A stretch of DNA of 64,000 nt from JANWWM01 sp046292465 (GCA_046292465.1 JBKBRB010000002.1:193754-257753), one strand, 5' to 3'. Shown: positions 50,973-60,056, counted from the first letter of the stretch. The notes: a model not told the origin generated them from the sequence alone. Numbers and translations: made by a program.

Positions 50973-53158
50973 TATTGTTTTCCGTTTAGCGATTGGAAAT
51001 AGCGTTGCATCAGTTGCGACTTTCCTGCGTGTTCCGATTTCGGCAGTTGATACGGCACAGGAAGCACATCGCTGAATGCCCGTCGAACGCGCCGCACATC
51101 GTCTTCTGAACAGGCACGACTCGCTTTCGCATCGGTTATGATTTGTCGGAGCGATTGCAACGCTGAAAGTTCTTTCAAGCTTTTTTCAAGCGCAAGTTGC
51201 ACGAAAGTTTTTCCCGCCTCTTCAAGCATTGCGCGTTCATCATTTGAAAATGTCTTTTTGCCGTCGTTCAAAATGTTGAGCGCGTTTTTTATCACTTCCA
51301 AAGAATCGTTCAAGTTGCGCCTTTCAACGCTTCGAGCAGATTTGATTTTGGCGTTATCGCCTGTCAAGCGAAAACGCGCTTCGTCAATCGGCGTGGGCTC
51401 GAAGCCTGATTTTTCAACATAGACGCGCGCTTGTTGTTGAAGTTCTTTTAAGCGTTGCAAGGCTTTGTATTCGTGTGGCAAAGCACGTTCAGGCTCAGAA
51501 AGGCGCAGGAATTTTTCCGCCTCCCACATTTCGGCAAGCGTGGCTTTGAGTTGTTGCTTGATAGGTTCAGAGAAAAACGTGGCGGCTTCTTCGATATCGT
51601 GTCGGTGCATATACGGCTCGGCAAGTGCTTCAACGCTTTGCGTAAGTTGTGTTTGTTCGTTGTGATTGTGTCCATCGTCTGCTTTTGGCACTCTTGCCGC
51701 CGCTTGCTTTTGCAGTTTCACGATTGGGTTCGTTGAAGTGTCGCGCATGATTTTCGCGCGTTGTTCGTTTTCCGTTTCGCCAATGCTTATCGCGAGTTCT
51801 TCACCGAGAAACTTTCCGTAACGCAGGCGCAAGAGTTTCTGCTCAACTCCTAAATTTTCGCTTCGCGCTCTGAATTGCGATGCTTCAAGCGATTTTTTTT
51901 CCGAGATGAGTTTTTCCGTATCGATAATGAGTTGCCGCTGACTGCGGAAGTAGGTCGGAAGGCGCAAAACGGGCATTGCTATGCTTTCGCTTGAAGTCGT
52001 TTGAAGTGTGTCTAAAATTTTCGCGAAGTAAGTTTCAGAGCGGGTGCTGTTCGGCTTCGGCTCGCGATTGTCGCGGGCTTCGATGAAGAAGTAACATTCG
52101 TCGCCGTAGGTTAGGTCGTAGTTTTTCAAGTTGAGCGTTGTTTCGTATTGCTCAATCGTGTTTTCAAGTTTTGATGTTGGAGAGAGTTGAATCGTATCGC
52201 TTTTGAACTTAACGGCTTCGCCTTTGCCTTTGGCTGTGGTTAGCACGAGATGTGTTTTTCGGATTTTGTAGTCGTCGCTGATTGCGACTTTGACGAACAG
52301 CCGTGCGGAATCGGGCGACGCAAATTCCATGCGCGAGGTCGGCGTAAGCACGCTTACAACCGGCGGCAAATCTTTTTGCACATCTATCGTTGAGACCTCT
52401 GAAACAAACTCGTCTATCAACAGCGTGTAAAGTTGGCTTTGTTCGACTTTCATTTCAGCGCGATAGGTGCGTTCGGCTTCTTGTTTGAAGCGCAGGGTAT
52501 CGCCTGAAACTGTCGCCAATTTGACTTGCTCGCAGTCGCGATTGAGTTTGAGCGTCCATCGAACAATGGCATGTTCTTCGGCAAGCACATTGAGCGAGGC
52601 TTGAACGCGCTTAGGTTTCGCGGTGTATGCGGGCGGCTCAATTTGCACTTCGAGATTCTCGATGTTCAGAGACGGCGCGGTGCTTGTGAATGTTTGTTCG
52701 TGGGATTGCGGTTGCTGCGATTCCGTTTTCGGAAGAACAGTGATAAGTGCCGACAAAGCAACACTCGCTCCAAACCACAATAAATTTTTTCGCCACTTGT
52801 TTGGACGCACGCGCTTCCCTGCTTGCTTTTCCAACCACTCCGATACTTTTCGGCGTTGAAGCCTTGCAAGCAATGAAAGTTCTTCAGGCGCGTTCAAAAG
52901 CAGTTCCGCACTGTGCTCACATTCAGGCAATCGGTTGAGTTCGCGAATAATCGTTTGAGTTGTTATTTGATGCTTTTCACAGAAGAGCGCGAAGCCAACT
53001 ACAAACAAGATTGCCGCAAAAATCACGGCATCGGTTTCGCTCAAAAATCGCAACGCCAACGCACCGAAAAAGAGCGACAGCGCAAGGCTGTTCAAGAGTG
53101 CGTTCAGCCGCAGGGCATTTCGCCAATCGGTTTCTATTCTTTTGAGAAGGCTATCCAT
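50972..53158 (-). CDS. DUF4175-like membrane protein
   Basis: A 728-residue protein. The N-terminus has two hydrophobic stretches (about 20-60, ALSLFFGALALRFL and VIFAAILFVVGFALF) and a third near 125-142. The periplasmic part has beta-rich modules (QIEPPAYTAKPKRVQASLNV; AISDDYKIRKTHLVLTT) and a long alpha-helical C-terminal half (about 420-700). This matches the DUF4175 family, found with DUF58 and BatA proteins. It may act as a periplasmic scaffold. It overlaps the next gene by one base and the upstream BatA-like gene by 25 bp. Confidence 0.7.
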   Translation of the reverse strand: MDSLLKRIETDWRNALRLNALLNSLALSLFFGALALRFLSETDAVIFAAILFVVGFALFCEKHQITTQTIIRELNRLPECEHSAELLLNAPEELSLLARLQRRKVSEWLEKQAGKRVRPNKWRKNLLWFGASVALSALITVLPKTESQQPQSHEQTFTSTAPSLNIENLEVQIEPPAYTAKPKRVQASLNVLAEEHAIVRWTLKLNRDCEQVKLATVSGDTLRFKQEAERTYRAEMKVEQSQLYTLLIDEFVSEVSTIDVQKDLPPVVSVLTPTSRMEFASPDSARLFVKVAISDDYKIRKTHLVLTTAKGKGEAVKFKSDTIQLSPTSKLENTIEQYETTLNLKNYDLTYGDECYFFIEARDNREPKPNSTRSETYFAKILDTLQTTSSESIAMPVLRLPTYFRSQRQLIIDTEKLISEKKSLEASQFRARSENLGVEQKLLRLRYGKFLGEELAISIGETENEQRAKIMRDTSTNPIVKLQKQAAARVPKADDGHNHNEQTQLTQSVEALAEPYMHRHDIEEAATFFSEPIKQQLKATLAEMWEAEKFLRLSEPERALPHEYKALQRLKELQQQARVYVEKSGFEPTPIDEARFRLTGDNAKIKSARSVERRNLNDSLEVIKNALNILNDGKKTFSNDERAMLEEAGKTFVQLALEKSLKELSALQSLRQIITDAKASRACSEDDVRRVRRAFSDVLPVPYQLPKSEHAGKSQLMQRYFQSLNGKQ

Positions 53159-54366
53159 CGTTCAAGTCCAACAAGAAGCGTTACAAGAATCCAAATCGGA
53201 AACACGAGCGAATGCTTTCTCTCTTCAAGGGTTTTTGACGTTCGGCGCGTGATTGGCTTTGCCATTTGGCTTGACGCTTTGCGCACGTCGTTTTCGCTCA
53301 CACTTTCGGGAAGCAGTGATTCAGAGAGCGCGTGAATAAACTTTTCATCAAAAAATGATTCGGTGTTAAAGGCTCGCGCATCAAGCAGTTTCGGGTATTC
53401 GGGCGGCTCGCGCTTGCATAGCCAAATGATTTGCGACTCCGCTTCATGTTGCCACTCTGTTTGTTTTATCACTTCCACTGAAATTTTTATCGGCGAAAAT
53501 TGTGCGATTGCTTTCACGGCGCGTTCAATGTAAGGAAGCATCGTCGCGAAGTGTTCATCATAAACAATGCGCCATGTTTCTTTTTTCGTCAGCGAAAGCC
53601 ATCGCTTTTCGTTCGGCTTTGAAATGAGATTCACCGAAAGGCTGTCGCCTTGTCTTGTTAGTTCAATTGGTGGAATGACGGTCGTTTTATCGGGGTTTGG
53701 CGTGATAAGATGCTCGAAGCGTGTTTCGTTTGCCGAACTTATTCCAATCGCAATAAAGAGCGAATCGTCTGAAAGTTGTGCAACGCGTTCAATCCAAGTT
53801 GCTTCACCTGCGCTCGCATCAATCCAACGAACTTCGCGCGAGAGCGTCGGACGCTTTCCTTGCAGTGAATTTTCTCGCAGCGTTGACGCGATATAAAACG
53901 TGAGTGTATCCGCATTTGCCTTATCGGCTTCGGCAAGGAGCGACCATAAATCCAACTTTGTGTTGGCTCTGTTCTCTACAGTTTTCGGAAAGGCGTTCGC
54001 AAGCGCACGCATTTCGTATCCTGCTTTTTGCAGAGAATCGAGGTGTTGATGAAATTCTTTTGGCTGTTCATCGTGGCGAATTGATGGCTCAACTAAAATC
54101 CAACCACTCCCAGAAGCCTTGTATTTACAAGCAATTTCAGGCGACGCTATTAAAACAGAAAGCAGTGCAAAAATCAGCGCGCGAAGTGCGAACAGCATGC
54201 TGTCATGAAACTTTACGCGGCGAAAGGTTCGCGTTTCGGCTTGCTCCAAAAACTTTACGCTTCCGATTTTGATTCTTGCAGGATTGTTTTTTGAAAAGAG
54301 ATGAATGGCAATCGGAATGAAGAGCAAAAGAAGCGACCACAGATAAATCGGATAAAGCAGGTTCAT
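53134..54366 (-). CDS. BatA-type N-terminal domain membrane protein
   Basis: A 410-residue protein. The N-terminal segment (LLYPIYLWSLLLLFIPIAIHLF, then RIKIGSVKFLEQAE and LFALRALIFALLSVLI) is the aerotolerance-operon BatA N-terminal domain, with two membrane helices. The body lacks the von Willebrand MIDAS motif DxSxS that BatA/BatB proteins have, so it is not a typical VWA protein. A C-terminal hydrophobic end (LVFPIWILVTLLVGLERW) suggests a third helix. It overlaps the DUF58 gene by 4 bp (ATGA) at 54363-54366. Likely partner of the DUF58 protein. Confidence 0.75.
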   Translation of the reverse strand: MNLLYPIYLWSLLLLFIPIAIHLFSKNNPARIKIGSVKFLEQAETRTFRRVKFHDSMLFALRALIFALLSVLIASPEIACKYKASGSGWILVEPSIRHDEQPKEFHQHLDSLQKAGYEMRALANAFPKTVENRANTKLDLWSLLAEADKANADTLTFYIASTLRENSLQGKRPTLSREVRWIDASAGEATWIERVAQLSDDSLFIAIGISSANETRFEHLITPNPDKTTVIPPIELTRQGDSLSVNLISKPNEKRWLSLTKKETWRIVYDEHFATMLPYIERAVKAIAQFSPIKISVEVIKQTEWQHEAESQIIWLCKREPPEYPKLLDARAFNTESFFDEKFIHALSESLLPESVSENDVRKASSQMAKPITRRTSKTLEERKHSLVFPIWILVTLLVGLERWIAFSKE

Positions 54367-55250
54367 TTCGGAAGGCGATTTCTGGCAGTTAAAAATTTGC
54401 GTAAGGCGTCGTCGAGTGGCTCTTGAATCATAAACCGTTGATAGGCGATTTGCTCCGCTTGCATTGATTTTTCAAGGGTTTGCATGCGATTACGCATGGC
54501 TGTTTGATACTGCGCTTTGGCAGTTTCCGCGTTGACTTTCACGATTTCTCCCGTCTCCAAGTCCTCGAACTCAACCTCGCCCTTGTAGTTAAAATCGTGT
54601 TCTTTTTCGCCGACAAGATGAAACAGTAGCACTTCGTTTTTAAGTCTTGAATAAGCGTAGAGCGTGGAGACGATTTCATCGGCATGTTCGTTCATATCGC
54701 TGATGAAAATTGTGATTTCACGTCGTTTTGAACGCGAGAGCAATGCTTCGAGTTGGGTTTGTTCCGCCCATCGTCCTTGTGGGGTCAGCGTTTCTAAGGT
54801 GCTAAAAATTTTTTTGAGTTGATTTTTATCGTGATGCGCAGGCACATGGGTGATGTGGTTTTGAACGGCATACAGTCCGATTGCGTCGCCTTGTTGGTAG
54901 GCGAGATAACAAAGCGATGCTGAAAGCCAGCGAGCGTAATCAAACTTCGTAATGCCGTCTTCTTCGTGTTGCATGGAAGCACTTGCGTCGAGCAGAATCC
55001 GAACCGCGATGCTGGTTTCCACTTCGGAATTGCGCACGAAAAATTTGTCGGAGCGCGCAACGAGTTTCCAGTCAAGTCGCCGCAAATCGTCGCCAATTTG
55101 ATACGGGCGATATTCGCTGAACTCTAACCCTGCACCGCTTCGTTTGCTTTGGTGCAAGCCGAGCATAAAGCCGTCAACGACTGTTTTTGCAATCAAATTC
55201 AGCCCTTTGAGTTTTGCGAGCATCTTCGGCGAGATGTAACGAGACGTCAT
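54363..55250 (-). CDS. DUF58 domain protein
   Basis: A 295-residue protein. The segments GLHQSKRSGAGLEFSEYRPY, GDDLRRLDWKLVARSDKFFV and VRILLDASASMQ are the DUF58 signature, with a VWA-like metal site (DASAS). DUF58 proteins act next to a MoxR AAA+ ATPase, probably as an adaptor. Here the gene is the first of the minus-strand cluster, and the DNA before it belongs to the divergent TatD gene, so no MoxR gene is adjacent. It overlaps the BatA-like gene by 4 bp. Length is normal. Confidence 0.9.
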   Translation of the reverse strand: MTSRYISPKMLAKLKGLNLIAKTVVDGFMLGLHQSKRSGAGLEFSEYRPYQIGDDLRRLDWKLVARSDKFFVRNSEVETSIAVRILLDASASMQHEEDGITKFDYARWLSASLCYLAYQQGDAIGLYAVQNHITHVPAHHDKNQLKKIFSTLETLTPQGRWAEQTQLEALLSRSKRREITIFISDMNEHADEIVSTLYAYSRLKNEVLLFHLVGEKEHDFNYKGEVEFEDLETGEIVKVNAETAKAQYQTAMRNRMQTLEKSMQAEQIAYQRFMIQEPLDDALRKFLTARNRLPK

Positions 55251-55338
55251 TTTACGATTGTTGATTCTTCGTCCATTACTATACTCAATTTTCGTATTTT
55301 CGCGCTCAAAATTTTACGACCAATGTTTATCCATAACC

Positions 55339-56112
55339 ATGTTCACTGACGCACACGCACATCTATCTTTTCCACAGTTTGACGAAGACCGCGCTGATAT
55401 TATCAAGCGACTTCAAGAAAGCCAAGTTTCCGTTCTCATCAATCCCGGCACTGATGTTCAGACAAGTGAAGGGGCGATTGCCATCGCGCAAGCCTTGCCT
55501 TTCGTTTATGCCAATGTGGGACTTCACCCCGGCGATGTGAATCATTTTGATATGAATGATTTGGAGAAATTGGAATCGCTTTCTTACCGTGAAAAAGTCG
55601 TTGCGATTGGGGAAATCGGTTTGGATTATCACTATCCCGACCACAATAAATCGATTCAAGAAACTTGTTTTCGCGAGATGCTGCGTCTTGCGAAACGCCG
55701 CGATTTGCCTGTTGTGATTCACACGCGCGACGCTTGGGCAGATACGTTCCGAATTTTAGAGGAAGAAAAATCCTCCAATCTTCGCGGCATGATGCACTGC
55801 TTTTCAGGCGGGATTGACGAGGCGAAACGCAGTTTGAAGTTGGGGTTCAAGATTTCTATTCCGGGCGTAATTACCTTTAAGAAATCAACTCTGCCCAATG
55901 TGGTTGCCGCCCTTTCGCTTGAAGACTTGCTGACGGAAACCGACTGCCCTTGGCTTGCGCCAACGCCCCATCGTGGCAAGCGCAACGAGCCTGCTTTTGT
56001 GGTTGAAGTTGCTAAAAAAATCGCGGAGGTAAAAGGGATTTCCGTCGAAGAAGTTGCTTACACAGTTCACCGCACACTTACTTCACTAATGAATATCAAA
56101 CCGTTAGACTGA
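55339..56112 (+). CDS. TatD family metal-dependent DNase
   Basis: A 257-residue protein from the ATG at 55339. It begins MFTDAHAHLSFPQF with the HxH metal pair, and has GLHPGDV, GEIGLDYH, IHTRDAW, MHCFSGG and ETDCPWLAP, the metal and active-site set of TatD hydrolases. TatD is a 3'-5' exonuclease used in DNA repair. An upstream in-frame start at 55258 would add a non-homologous N-terminus. The gene ends 4 bp before the stop of the convergent oxidase gene. Confidence 0.94.
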   Translation: MFTDAHAHLSFPQFDEDRADIIKRLQESQVSVLINPGTDVQTSEGAIAIAQALPFVYANVGLHPGDVNHFDMNDLEKLESLSYREKVVAIGEIGLDYHYPDHNKSIQETCFREMLRLAKRRDLPVVIHTRDAWADTFRILEEEKSSNLRGMMHCFSGGIDEAKRSLKLGFKISIPGVITFKKSTLPNVVAALSLEDLLTETDCPWLAPTPHRGKRNEPAFVVEVAKKIAEVKGISVEEVAYTVHRTLTSLMNIKPLD

Positions 56113-56116
56113 CTTT

Positions 56117-57379
56117 CTAACCTTTTTCAAATCGTTGCAGGCTTAAAAATTTTATGGGCATTTGCGTTTCCCCATTGATGACGAGGTCAGCCATGATTTC
56201 TCCTATTGCGCTAACGAACTTAAAGCCGTGTCCGCTGAATCCTGCGGCGATGGCTACGTTTTTATCAAAATTGGGTAAATAATCTACGATAAAGTTTTCA
56301 TCGGGTGTGTTTGTATAGAGGCAGGTTTTTACTTCGAGCGTGTTTTTATAGCCATCGGGTATAAACTTATTTAGGAATTGAATAAGCACTTGTTCATCGG
56401 TTTCTCTTCTATTTCTATCTACACTATCTGGGTCTGTCATATCGCCGCCGGGTGTATGCAAGGCAAGTTTCAGCCCCAGCGGTCCTCCGAACTGACCTGC
56501 AGGCAAAATCGGAAATCCATAAAAGTGATAGCCATTATCTAACACATTCCAGCAAGGAAATTTTCCGAGAACAAAATCTTCCCATTTTTTAGGTTGAACC
56601 CATGCAACTGCTTGCCGAGTTACTTTTAGTTTCTGAGCGAGACTCGGTATCAATTTTCCTGCCCAAGGTCCTGCTGTGATGACTATTTTTTTTGTTTCGT
56701 ATATGCCTTTATCGGTTTTTACTGTAAGTGTTCTATTTTGATATTTCCATTCTAAAACTTTTTCTCTTGTGCGAATTGTTGCACCGTTCAGTAGTGCCTG
56801 TTGCACGAACAAAAGGATAGACTTTTCAGGCGTTAGAAATCCTGCATCGGGCTCAACTAACCGTTCGAAATTTGAAGGCAGTTTAAATTGCGGATATTCT
56901 TTTCGGCAGTCTTCTTCGGTTAGTTCTTGAATTGGAATGTTGTATTGAACAGAAGATTTGCGAACAGTTTGTAGAAAGGCATGATTTTTAGGCGCAAAAT
57001 AGAGAAGACCTGTTTTGTAATACACTTGATATCCTGTTTCAGATTCTAACACATTCCAGTTCTGATAAGATTTCTCAAGTAGCGGCACATAATCTGATGC
57101 CTCGCCATATGCTTTTCTGATAATGCGGCTTTGCCCTGAATGTGAGCCAAACTCGTGCGGAATATCAAACTGTTCTATTCCAAGAACTTTGTATCCTCTT
57201 TTTGCTAATTGATAACAAGTTGCCGACCCCATGCTACCTACGCCCAGCACAATAACATCATAATTTTTCTGCACTATTCTACTCTCAATTTCTTTGGAAA
57301 CCTTCGCGTATAATTGCGAATAAGACAATGTTGCGGCAGAAGCAAGCACCGTTTTGATGATAAACTCTCTTCGGTTCAT
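56117..57379 (-). CDS. FAD-dependent N-methyl amino-acid oxidase, sarcosine/N-methyltryptophan oxidase type
   Basis: A 420-residue protein. The start MNRREFIIKTVLASAATL resembles a Tat signal, so the enzyme may be exported. The FAD-binding motif is YDVIVLGVGSMGSATCYQLA. KTCLYTNTPDENFIVDYLP near 350-370 matches the covalent-FAD Cys region of monomeric sarcosine oxidase. It is a SolA/MSOX-type oxidase that demethylates an N-methyl amino acid and releases formaldehyde and peroxide; the true substrate is not known. The GFGGHG-like segment (AAGFSGHGFKFVSAIGE) is also typical. It is at the edge of the accessory island. Confidence 0.9.
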   Translation of the reverse strand: MNRREFIIKTVLASAATLSYSQLYAKVSKEIESRIVQKNYDVIVLGVGSMGSATCYQLAKRGYKVLGIEQFDIPHEFGSHSGQSRIIRKAYGEASDYVPLLEKSYQNWNVLESETGYQVYYKTGLLYFAPKNHAFLQTVRKSSVQYNIPIQELTEEDCRKEYPQFKLPSNFERLVEPDAGFLTPEKSILLFVQQALLNGATIRTREKVLEWKYQNRTLTVKTDKGIYETKKIVITAGPWAGKLIPSLAQKLKVTRQAVAWVQPKKWEDFVLGKFPCWNVLDNGYHFYGFPILPAGQFGGPLGLKLALHTPGGDMTDPDSVDRNRRETDEQVLIQFLNKFIPDGYKNTLEVKTCLYTNTPDENFIVDYLPNFDKNVAIAAGFSGHGFKFVSAIGEIMADLVINGETQMPIKFLSLQRFEKG

Positions 57380-57412
57380 GTGCTTTTATTCTGATAATCT
57401 TTATGTTCGTAT

Positions 57413-57494
57413 GTTTATGCTAATCATCTAATTGGACTCTTAATTTTCCATTCGTTGTTCTAACCCAAAAACCGCCAACTTTATACACATCAAC
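57413..57494 (-). repeat. 82-bp direct repeat, copy A
   Basis: Matches 58394-58475 with one mismatch (57471 versus 58452); the offset is 981 bp. It contains the last codons of the small membrane protein and the first codons of the antitoxin. Confidence 0.9.
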
Positions 57495-57541
57495 AAAAAT
57501 CTCTTGCTTTTGCAAGCGGTGGTCTAAACTTCTACTTTTCA
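57420..57541 (-). pseudogene. Truncated copy of the small membrane protein
   Basis: Copy A of the direct repeat lets a frame from a GTG near 57541 run about 40 codons, ending VYKVGGFWVRTTNGKLRVQL-D-D as in the 58401-58682 protein. The first half of the protein is missing, and the remaining N-terminal residues (SLDHRLQKQE) are unlike the full copy. A remnant of a second copy or of the duplication junction. Confidence 0.6.
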
Positions 57542-58140
57542 CTTATTCCAATAAGTTCAAAAATTAGTTCTGCTAAGATGTTCACATCACCCTCAATCGT
57601 TCCTTTCATATATCTTTCGTAGACACTTTTATTATCTGGCGGGTTAAGATTTAAGCTCAAGCCTTTTTCTAATGCCAATACTCTTAAAAACTCTCTTTGC
57701 GCCCTTCCATTTCCTTCTCGGAAAGGGTGAAGATAATTCACATTGTCCAAAATTTCTGCCATCTTTTTGGCTAAACTCCTCTTATTATCTTTCGGAATTC
57801 TTCTGAACTCTGCTATTAGCTGGTCAATGTGCTTAAAGGCATTGTCAAAGTGTGAAGTCGGGAAAAATTGTTTTCCATCTTTGCTGATTTCTACAATTCG
57901 TTTTTTTCCTGCCCAAGCATAAATATCTTGAAATAAGTATTTATGAATTTCAAACAGACTATCTATCCCTTTAACTTTTATCGGATTTTCGTAAAGTTCT
58001 TGAAGTCGTTTAGTTACAACACTGCTCTCAACAAAAAGTAAAACATCTGAATCTGAAATATCTTGTAGATTCCTTAAAATTCCTGTCTTCGGGTCAGTGT
58101 AGATGTAATCAGGGTCTATGTATTTATAGGAGTTAGACAT
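57532..58140 (-). CDS. Fic family protein, probable AMP-transferase toxin
   Basis: A 202-residue protein with the intact Fic motif HPFREGNGRAQR (H138, N144 and R149 visible), which transfers AMP from ATP to a target protein. The pre-motif KTGILRNL and YLFQDIYAWAGKKRIVEISK match class I FicT toxins. The length is normal. Its ATG overlaps the antitoxin stop by 8 bp, the usual order of antitoxin then toxin. The gene is enclosed by the 82-bp direct repeats. Confidence 0.92.
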   Translation of the reverse strand: MSNSYKYIDPDYIYTDPKTGILRNLQDISDSDVLLFVESSVVTKRLQELYENPIKVKGIDSLFEIHKYLFQDIYAWAGKKRIVEISKDGKQFFPTSHFDNAFKHIDQLIAEFRRIPKDNKRSLAKKMAEILDNVNYLHPFREGNGRAQREFLRVLALEKGLSLNLNPPDNKSVYERYMKGTIEGDVNILAELIFELIGISEK

Positions 58141-58408
58141 ATGCTTTTTGCTTAGCTAATGTCACAAGCTCGCTTAATGAAATTTTTCCTGTTACATAGT
58201 CCCTTATTATTTCAATTCCTTTCGGTGTCGGCTTAAATCCTTCAAACATATTACTTCCTAAAGCATTGGCAGTGTTTTCAAAAGTTTTTAGGTCTGAAAA
58301 CTTAACGCCCATTATTGTCAGGTTAATTCTATCTATCTCGATTGGATGAAGCATACCTTTGGTTGTTAGTTCTTTTTCGTGTAAGCGAAATCCGTTTATG
58401 CTAATCAT
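58133..58408 (-). CDS. VbhA-like antitoxin of the Fic toxin
   Basis: A 91-residue protein. Residues 52-57 are SNMFEG, a perfect match to the (S/T)xxxE(G/N) inhibitory helix motif of Fic antitoxins, in which the Glu points into the ATP site. The C-terminal KPTPKGIEIIRDYVTGKISL then ELVTLAK resembles VbhA-type proteins. It overlaps Fic by 8 bp and the small membrane protein by 8 bp, so the three are translated as a unit. Its first five codons lie within the repeat. Confidence 0.85.
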   Translation of the reverse strand: MISINGFRLHEKELTTKGMLHPIEIDRINLTIMGVKFSDLKTFENTANALGSNMFEGFKPTPKGIEIIRDYVTGKISLSELVTLAKQKAYV

Positions 58409-58475
58409 CTAATTGGACTCTTAATTTTCCATTCGTTGTTCTAACCCAAAAGCCGCCAACTTTATACACATCAAC
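58394..58475 (-). repeat. 82-bp direct repeat, copy B
   Basis: Same sequence as 57413-57494 with one mismatch. The pair flanks the antitoxin-Fic module. Confidence 0.9.
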
Positions 58476-58682
58476 TCTAAGCTCATTAGGCGATGTTATT
58501 CTTACATTGATACTCCCATCAGGATTCACAGGCACTAATCCATAGTTTAACTTATCCACTGCATTGACCGCAGGTGTATTTGCGTGCGCACTTGGAATTA
58601 TCTCCACTTCTTTGAGCACAAGGATAATTAAACATATGGCAATTACCGTCAACACTGCTTTTGTGTAAAAATCAGTTTTCAT
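58401..58682 (-). CDS. Small membrane-anchored protein upstream of the antitoxin
   Basis: A 93-residue protein with one N-terminal hydrophobic segment (AVLTVIAICLIILVLKEVEI) and a short C-terminal beta part ending GFWVRTTNGKLRVQLDD. I do not recognise a family. It overlaps the antitoxin start by 8 bp. Its last 25 codons are repeated at 57420-57494. Its role with the toxin-antitoxin pair is unknown. Confidence 0.6.
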   Translation of the reverse strand: MKTDFYTKAVLTVIAICLIILVLKEVEIIPSAHANTPAVNAVDKLNYGLVPVNPDGSINVRITSPNELRVDVYKVGGFWVRTTNGKLRVQLDD

Positions 58683-58793
58683 TTTTCATTCATTTTTATT
58701 TCCTACTCGTTTGGCTTTTCGGTTTCGCCCCGTTTTTGGTGGTCTCTGGTCTCCACTTTTTGCTTTTGTAGTTAAAGAAATTTTCACAAGTTA

Positions 58794-60056
58794 TTATCGT
58801 TTCTGCATTATTACAATATATTCGTTATTCATGGTTTCATCTTTCTTTCCTGTTATGTTTGTCGGGCTATTTTTGCTGGGCATTCGCTTGTTAGGAATGT
58901 TGCGAATAATTGTTTCTATATGCGAAAAACCTTGACTTTCAAAAAAATGTTTGGTTATTTCGTCTGTCAGTAAAATTTCTCCTTTCACTTTTCGGTTTCC
59001 CACAACATAGCACGCATAGCCACCTTTTTTGATAGTTTTAGCAACGTTTGCAATAGATTTCTGATAGTCGTAATAAAATGAAGCCACTTCTTTTGCTCTT
59101 TTTTCGTCTACACTTGCAATTTTTTCAAGGTTTTTTTTGAGCACCGAACTACCCAGATTGCTAACTTCCCGCTGACGTTTTCCGCCCATCAAATTGTTAT
59201 CTACTTGGTTTGCATTTTCTATCTCTAACCACTCATTAGAAAGCCTTGAAAATTGTCCATATGCAACTGTTGTTCGGCTATCGCCATATGGTGGCGAAGT
59301 CAGCACAATATCAACGCTTTCGTTTTCAATATATTTCACTTCGCTACTTGTATCAAAATCGTAAATTTGTGATTCTCCTTTCGGTTTTTGTTCTAAAAAT
59401 GCCCTCAATCCTCTATAATTTCGTGCTAATTTACTTTGCATTATTCCAAAGACATCAGGATTAAATTTTTTCATTTGTTCAGTTCTCATTCGGAAAAGTT
59501 TAAACTCGCCATTTCGTGTAAAACTGCTTTCCCTAACAGTTTCGCTAAATGCGACTTTGAAAAAATTACTTACATTTTCTTCTTCTATCTTGTCAATGAA
59601 GGTTTTGATAATGGCTAATTTCTCTTGAACGCTTTTGTCAAACCAAAAATCTATATTGTTTATTTTTGGAATAACGATGCTTACTTTGCTATTGAAATTA
59701 AACATCAAGGAAAATAGGTAGTCGTTAAAATCTTTCAAGTATAAGTCTAAAACCTGCAGGTTTATTTTTGTTGTTTTTGTTTTCGCTATCAATCTTGCTA
59801 AGGGATTTAAATCAGTTCCTATTGCATTAATACCTTTCAAATTAGCCTCTACTAAACTTGTTCCTGTTCCGCAATAAGGGTCAAAAAGTAGCCGACTACC
59901 TATACCATATTTTGTTAAAATACGCTCTGCTATTTGCGGTATCATCATTGCAGGATAGTTGTGGTAGCAGTGCGTAAATTTCTTGGTATCTGCACCAACG
60001 AAATCCCATGAAAAATCTGCATATTTTTTCTCTTTTTTTTCCTCTGTTTTTATCAT
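58794..60056 (-). CDS. Site-specific DNA methyltransferase, probably N4-cytosine
   Basis: A 420-residue enzyme. The SAM-binding motif I is FDPYCGTGTSLVEA (near 60) and the catalytic motif IV is TSPPYGDSRTTVAYG (near 265), with SPPY, which is typical of N4-cytosine methyltransferases. Between them is a target-recognition region rich in Lys/Asn. It overlaps the restriction-gene stop by 4 bp (ATGA at 60053-60056), so the two form one restriction-modification operon. The frame is intact, in contrast to the endonuclease. Confidence 0.88.
   Translation of the reverse strand: MIKTEEKKEKKYADFSWDFVGADTKKFTHCYHNYPAMMIPQIAERILTKYGIGSRLLFDPYCGTGTSLVEANLKGINAIGTDLNPLARLIAKTKTTKINLQVLDLYLKDFNDYLFSLMFNFNSKVSIVIPKINNIDFWFDKSVQEKLAIIKTFIDKIEEENVSNFFKVAFSETVRESSFTRNGEFKLFRMRTEQMKKFNPDVFGIMQSKLARNYRGLRAFLEQKPKGESQIYDFDTSSEVKYIENESVDIVLTSPPYGDSRTTVAYGQFSRLSNEWLEIENANQVDNNLMGGKRQREVSNLGSSVLKKNLEKIASVDEKRAKEVASFYYDYQKSIANVAKTIKKGGYACYVVGNRKVKGEILLTDEITKHFFESQGFSHIETIIRNIPNKRMPSKNSPTNITGKKDETMNNEYIVIMQKR

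Noticed and set aside
53134..54366. Full VWA-domain BatA protein
   Set aside because: The DxSxS metal site of VWA domains is not visible; only the BatA N-terminal membrane domain is recognisable.
57532..58408. IS element or transposon carrying Fic
   Set aside because: The 82-bp repeats are direct and lie within gene sequence; there is no transposase and no terminal inverted repeat.
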